A stretch of DNA of 51,088 bases from Candidatus Yonathbacteria bacterium RIFCSPLOWO2_01_FULL_43_27 (GTDB lineage: Bacteria; Patescibacteriota; Minisyncoccia; Phycocordibacterales; UBA1550). This document shows, piece by piece, positions 47,867 to 51,088 of this stretch (within the stretch, counting starts at the first letter, position 1; every line of letters starts with the position of its first letter). The DNA is taken from assembly GCA_001823545.1 (NCBI GenBank), contig MHUV01000006.1, positions 91,437 through 142,524 of the forward strand. Reading direction: 5' to 3'. A program made the position numbers and the translations under genes. The notes under the pieces are model-generated. The model was not told where the DNA came from. It saw nothing but the letters and a program-made list of their open reading frames with translations, and did no database searches.

Positions 47867-48553
47867 CTAGTACACACGATCCACAATCACCACAAACTCC
47901 CCGCGTACACGGTCAGGGTTTTTTGTAAAATGAGCACGCACGCTGGCAACCCCACCACGCACATATTCCTCGTATATTTTTGTCAGTTCACGTGCGACGA
48001 TGATATGCCGCTCAGCACCACAAAATTTTTCAAGTGACTCGAGTGCCTTTTCAATACGATGGGTTGATTCATAAAAAACCATCACGCGTGATGAGCCGGC
48101 GATCTCCTTGAATAGCGTTTCTCTCCCCTTCTTGTGAGGCAAAAAACCAAGAAACGTAAACTCTGCTACAGAAATTCCTGCTGAAGAAAGTGCCGTGATA
48201 AGTGCCGATGGTCCTGGAATTGACACAATAGGTACCTGTTCTCCAAATCGTTCTAATACTTGTTTAGTAAGGAGCGAGCCGGGGTCCGAGATACACGGGG
48301 TTCCCGCATCCGAAACAAGCGCGAGGTCGTTTCCTTCCTCAAGAAGTGCGAGGATTTTTTCTACCTTCGCAAGTTTTGACTGCGCGTGATAGCTCATAAC
48401 TGGTGTTTCTATCTCGTATTTTGTGAGCAAGCGTTTTGTTACGCGGGTATCCTCGCAGAGCACTATCGTTACTTCTTTAAGCACGCGCAAAGCCCGCAAG
48501 GTAATATCCTCGAGGTTTCCAATAGGGGTGCCGACAATATATAGTGTTGCCAT
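47867..48553 (-). CDS. rsmI: 16S rRNA 2'-O-methyltransferase RsmI
   Basis: LYIVGTPIGNLEDITLRAL, CEDTRVTKRLL, SDAGTPCISDPG. Confidence 0.95.
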   Translation of the reverse strand: MATLYIVGTPIGNLEDITLRALRVLKEVTIVLCEDTRVTKRLLTKYEIETPVMSYHAQSKLAKVEKILALLEEGNDLALVSDAGTPCISDPGSLLTKQVLERFGEQVPIVSIPGPSALITALSSAGISVAEFTFLGFLPHKKGRETLFKEIAGSSRVMVFYESTHRIEKALESLEKFCGAERHIIVARELTKIYEEYVRGGVASVRAHFTKNPDRVRGEFVVIVDRVY

Positions 48554-48678
48554 GTTTTTGACTGTCTCAATCGTACCATTCTTTATGTATTACGCCAAAA
48601 TTGTGAAGGTCTTCAAGGTGTGATATAAATGAAAGAGAAGTACACGACCTTAAAACCAAAAGAAAGGAGTGACTGCCA

Positions 48679-49179
48679 ATGGATGAGCACAGAAATGAAG
48701 TAAACGGCTCTGTCGTTGTCATAAAGAACGACTGTGGCGAAATACTCATACTCCTCAACAACAGAAACCCTCAAAAGCTTGAACTTCCCGGAGGCGGAAT
48801 TGAGCTCGGAGAACTCCCTGTACATGGAGCTGTCAGAGAAGTTCATCAAGAAACAGGTATTGTTATTTCCCCACACGACCTCCTCTGGGTAGGAAATTTC
48901 GTGTTCAGAGAGAGATACGGTATCGTACATCTCTTTGAGTATCAATATTCATTTACAAGGATACTCCCTGAGCATACCTCTAACGAGGTCGCTGAAAAGA
49001 ATTGGATGAGCATTCCAGAAATACTCGTCCTTTCCCGTAGCGATACATACCCTGCCCAACAAGCCCTCATCGCACATTATGCACAATGGGCAAGAAACGG
49101 CAGGAATGGAGTGGTGACAGACTATCTATCTGCTCCATTTGATACACTGGAGGAAAACAGCCTCCCGGCGCGGAAGTAA
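48679..49179 (+). CDS. NUDIX hydrolase
   Basis: Nudix box GGGIELGELPVHGAVREVHQETGI. Confidence 0.9.
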   Translation: MDEHRNEVNGSVVVIKNDCGEILILLNNRNPQKLELPGGGIELGELPVHGAVREVHQETGIVISPHDLLWVGNFVFRERYGIVHLFEYQYSFTRILPEHTSNEVAEKNWMSIPEILVLSRSDTYPAQQALIAHYAQWARNGRNGVVTDYLSAPFDTLEENSLPARK

Positions 49180-49272
49180 CGTCCGCGCCGTTTTTTTATA
49201 CCATCACGATAAGGAGGAAAACAGCCTCGCTCCCATAGTGGCGGAAGTAACGTCCGCGCCGTTTTTTTATAC
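49149..49272 (+). repeat. Duplicated gene tail plus terminator
   Basis: GGAGGAAAACAGCCTC ... GCGGAAGTAACGTCCGCGCCGTTTTTTTATAC present twice (49149-49201 and 49213-49272). Confidence 0.9.
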
Positions 49273-49319
49273 ATAGACACCACTTCTATTTTGAAACTCA
49301 TCTGCTATAGTGTTTCAAT

Positions 49320-50003
49320 ATGCAAGCAATCATTCTTGCCGCGGGTAGAGGAACACGCCTCGCACCCCTCACCAACACCATACCCAAACCTCTCATCCCC
49401 GTACAAGGGCGACCAATTCTCGAGCACATCATCAAAGCACTTCCGCCACAAATTGACGAAGTTATTATCGTTGTCGGATATAAAGGTGATGCGCTTAAAA
49501 AATATTTTGGTACATACTACGACCAGAGAAAAATTACGTACGCAGACCAAGGAGAAATAATGGGGACGTATGGCGCTCTATGTTCCGCAAAGCAATACAT
49601 ACACTCAGGTTCGTTTCTCGTAATGGGCGCTGACGATATTCAAGACAAAGAAGCGCTTGAAAAAATGATTATCCTCCCTCTTGCTTTTGGTATACAAGTA
49701 AAAAAATTGCCGTCACGAAATTATTTGATCGTCGACGTTGAAAAGGAGCGCGTACGTGGTTTCAGGCGACCGACCGAAAAAGAATTTGAGAATCCTCAAC
49801 CACTTGCGACCGGCACCTACATACTCGACGAACGTCTCTGGGACTACTCGCCTGTGGAGGTTGCTGGCGGTGAATATGGGTTACCACAAACAATAGTGCC
49901 GATGTTACAGGATTATAAGTTTCAAGCGGTAGAGATGCCCTATTGGGTCCAAATTAACTCTCACGACGAGCTCGCTGAAGCAGAACAAATGACGTTTTAC
50001 TAA
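49320..50003 (+). CDS. Nucleotidyltransferase (sugar-phosphate NTP_transferase family)
   Basis: MQAIILAAGRGTRLAPLTNTIPKPLIPVQGRPILEHII. Confidence 0.9.
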   Translation: MQAIILAAGRGTRLAPLTNTIPKPLIPVQGRPILEHIIKALPPQIDEVIIVVGYKGDALKKYFGTYYDQRKITYADQGEIMGTYGALCSAKQYIHSGSFLVMGADDIQDKEALEKMIILPLAFGIQVKKLPSRNYLIVDVEKERVRGFRRPTEKEFENPQPLATGTYILDERLWDYSPVEVAGGEYGLPQTIVPMLQDYKFQAVEMPYWVQINSHDELAEAEQMTFY

Positions 50004-50080
50004 ATACACACCTAAGGATCAGTATACTGAAATTTGTTGCGTAAAACCCACTTTTTTGATATATTGCACGAGTGCGAAAT

Positions 50081-50157
50081 GCGCGATTAGCTCAGTTGGC
50101 TAGAGCATTCGACTGATACTCGAAAGGTCCCTGGTTCGAGCCCAGGATCGCGCACCA
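50081..50157 (+). tRNA. tRNA-Ile (anticodon GAT), CCA encoded
   Basis: GCGCGATTAGCTCAGTTGGCTAGAGCATTCGACTGATACTCGAAAGGTCCCTGGTTCGAGCCCAGGATCGCGCACCA. Confidence 0.95.
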
Positions 50158-50179
50158 ACAAGAAAGAGGGCAAAAAATA

Positions 50180-50209
50180 AAGGCGGACTTCATAAAGTCC
50201 GCCTTTATA
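50180..50209. terminator. Hairpin terminator
   Basis: AAAGGCGGACTTCATAAAGTCCGCCTTTA. Confidence 0.8.
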
Positions 50210-50221
50210 CATCCGCCATAA

Positions 50222-50359
50222 TCAGTTTAGAAAAAAGAATGGGAAAGGTATTGTACGACCACCGCTTTGATAGGAAATCAACGAGAGGAGGAACATTCCT
50301 GCAATAACAACGATAACGCAAAAGATGACCACCTTGTCTTCTTTTCTTCTGTTATGCAT
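50222..50359 (-). CDS. Small single-TM protein, 45 aa
   Basis: SD GGAGGG; MHNRRKEDKVVIFCVIVVIAGMFLLSLISYQSGGRTIPFPFFFLN. Confidence 0.55.
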   Translation of the reverse strand: MHNRRKEDKVVIFCVIVVIAGMFLLSLISYQSGGRTIPFPFFFLN

Positions 50360-50432
50360 ATTCCCTCCTTGTGGTAGGAATTATTGTCCGCTTTTAATGA
50401 TACCAAATTAAAAAAGTGCTGTATATGAAAAA

Positions 50433-50461
50433 ATAAAGGCGGGCCAAAATGGTCCGCCTTG
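50433..50461. terminator. Hairpin terminator
   Basis: AAGGCGGGCCAAAATGGTCCGCCTT. Confidence 0.75.
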
Positions 50462-50479
50462 TTTGTTTCTTGCTCAACT

Positions 50480-50752
50480 TTAATACTCATTGAGCGTTTT
50501 GGGAGCTACCCACTCTGTGTGGTAAACTCCCTTCATTTCTTTTTCGCAGGTAGAAATTTTCCCCTGCGCGTCCTCTGCCTTGGTGCAGATATCTTTGTCA
50601 CCGTGCACCATGTATACAGTGGGCAATTGGGAGGCATTGATGATCCCCTTGCTGAGATATGACGTCCCAACAAATACTCCCGTAGTTAACAACAAAATTG
50701 TAAAGAAAAAGAATATCTTATCCGCAAAACTTCTCTTCCTTCTATTACTCAT
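50480..50752 (-). CDS. Small membrane protein, 90 aa
   Basis: SD AGGAGAAA; MSNRRKRSFADKIFFFFTILLLTTGVFVGTSYLSKG... Confidence 0.6.
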   Translation of the reverse strand: MSNRRKRSFADKIFFFFTILLLTTGVFVGTSYLSKGIINASQLPTVYMVHGDKDICTKAEDAQGKISTCEKEMKGVYHTEWVAPKTLNEY

Positions 50753-50848
50753 TTTATTTCTCCTGTAAGAACTAATTTTTTTGAACCAATTTTTATCTAG
50801 ATATAGTATAGCATATTTAAATACAAAAGTCAAGCATTTTTACTACAT

Positions 50849-50888
50849 ACACTAAAAAACGCCTATTTATAGGCGTTTTTTAGTGTAT
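50849..50888. terminator. Bidirectional terminator-like hairpin
   Basis: ACACTAAAAAACGCCTATTTATAGGCGTTTTTTAGTGT. Confidence 0.85.
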
Positions 50889-50945
50889 TGACCACTGCAT
50901 ATGTATCTAAAAATTAGAGTATTCTTTCTTTTGTTCCGTTCTTCG

Positions 50946-50984
50946 CCCCCCACCTATTTTTACAAAGTAAAAATAGGTGGGGGG
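50946..50984. repeat. Hairpin related to the rnpB-inserted element terminus
   Basis: CCCCCCACCTATTTTTAC AAA GTAAAAATAGGTGGGGGG, perfect 18-bp stem; shares CCCCCCACC-ATTTT with the rnpB inserts. Confidence 0.9.
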
Positions 50985-51088
50985 TCTTCTGTATCAGTAA
51001 CCCTTCTGATACGGGGGTGTCTCTTTTTGAGATGGAGAAGACAATCATCTTATTCCCTTGCGGGAAAAACCGACCAATTCAGAATATC

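Noticed and set aside
50990-51088. 3' end of 23S rRNA, tmRNA or another known ncRNA on the minus strand
   Set aside because: Hairpins are present but I found none of the conserved 23S 3'-domain or tmRNA/tRNA-like motifs; the fragment is too short and could equally be a protein 3' UTR.
1-51088. Prophage, transposase or toxin-antitoxin system
   Set aside because: No integrase, transposase, capsid or recognisable toxin-antitoxin genes seen; the only mobile-type protein is the GIY-YIG ORF in rnpB.

Overview
This 51 kb window is chromosomal sequence, probably from a reduced-genome Candidate Phyla Radiation (Parcubacteria-like) bacterium. That assignment is inference from gene content and protein style. 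It is dense with core genes: secD/secF, an S1-domain protein, pth, lepB, hisS, rpsU, ybeY, ftsA-ftsZ-trxB, prfA, rpmE, lepA, murJ, nusA, ppa, rplS, an RluD-type synthase, rpmB, rsmI and ftsE without an adjacent ftsX. It also has envelope/glycan genes, ABC transporters, a P-type ATPase, VirB6/TrbL-like and other secreted or membrane proteins, four tRNAs (Gly-CCC, Leu-GAG, Val-TAC, Ile-GAT) and a T-box leader at the left edge. Two observations stand out. (1) The RNase P RNA gene (minus strand, ~30.1-30.9 kb) carries three stem-forming insertions. One is a 284-bp element with perfect 20-bp terminal inverted repeats (CCCCCCACCAATTTTATGCA) and an 82-aa GIY-YIG nuclease ORF that starts inside one repeat and stops next to the other. 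A second is an ORF-less hairpin with the same 15-bp terminus, and a related hairpin lies at ~50.95 kb. (2) Three of the four tRNA genes (Gly, Leu, Val) are each followed by an inverted copy of their own T-arm/acceptor 3' half across a trailer hairpin. Beyond that lie 'echo' arrays in which modules conserved between different tRNA loci are fused to locus-specific tRNA 3' ends. Two perfect palindromes (40 and 48 bp) share the central 10-mer TACTATAGTA. All calls come from reading the sequence and supplied ORFs; no searches were run.
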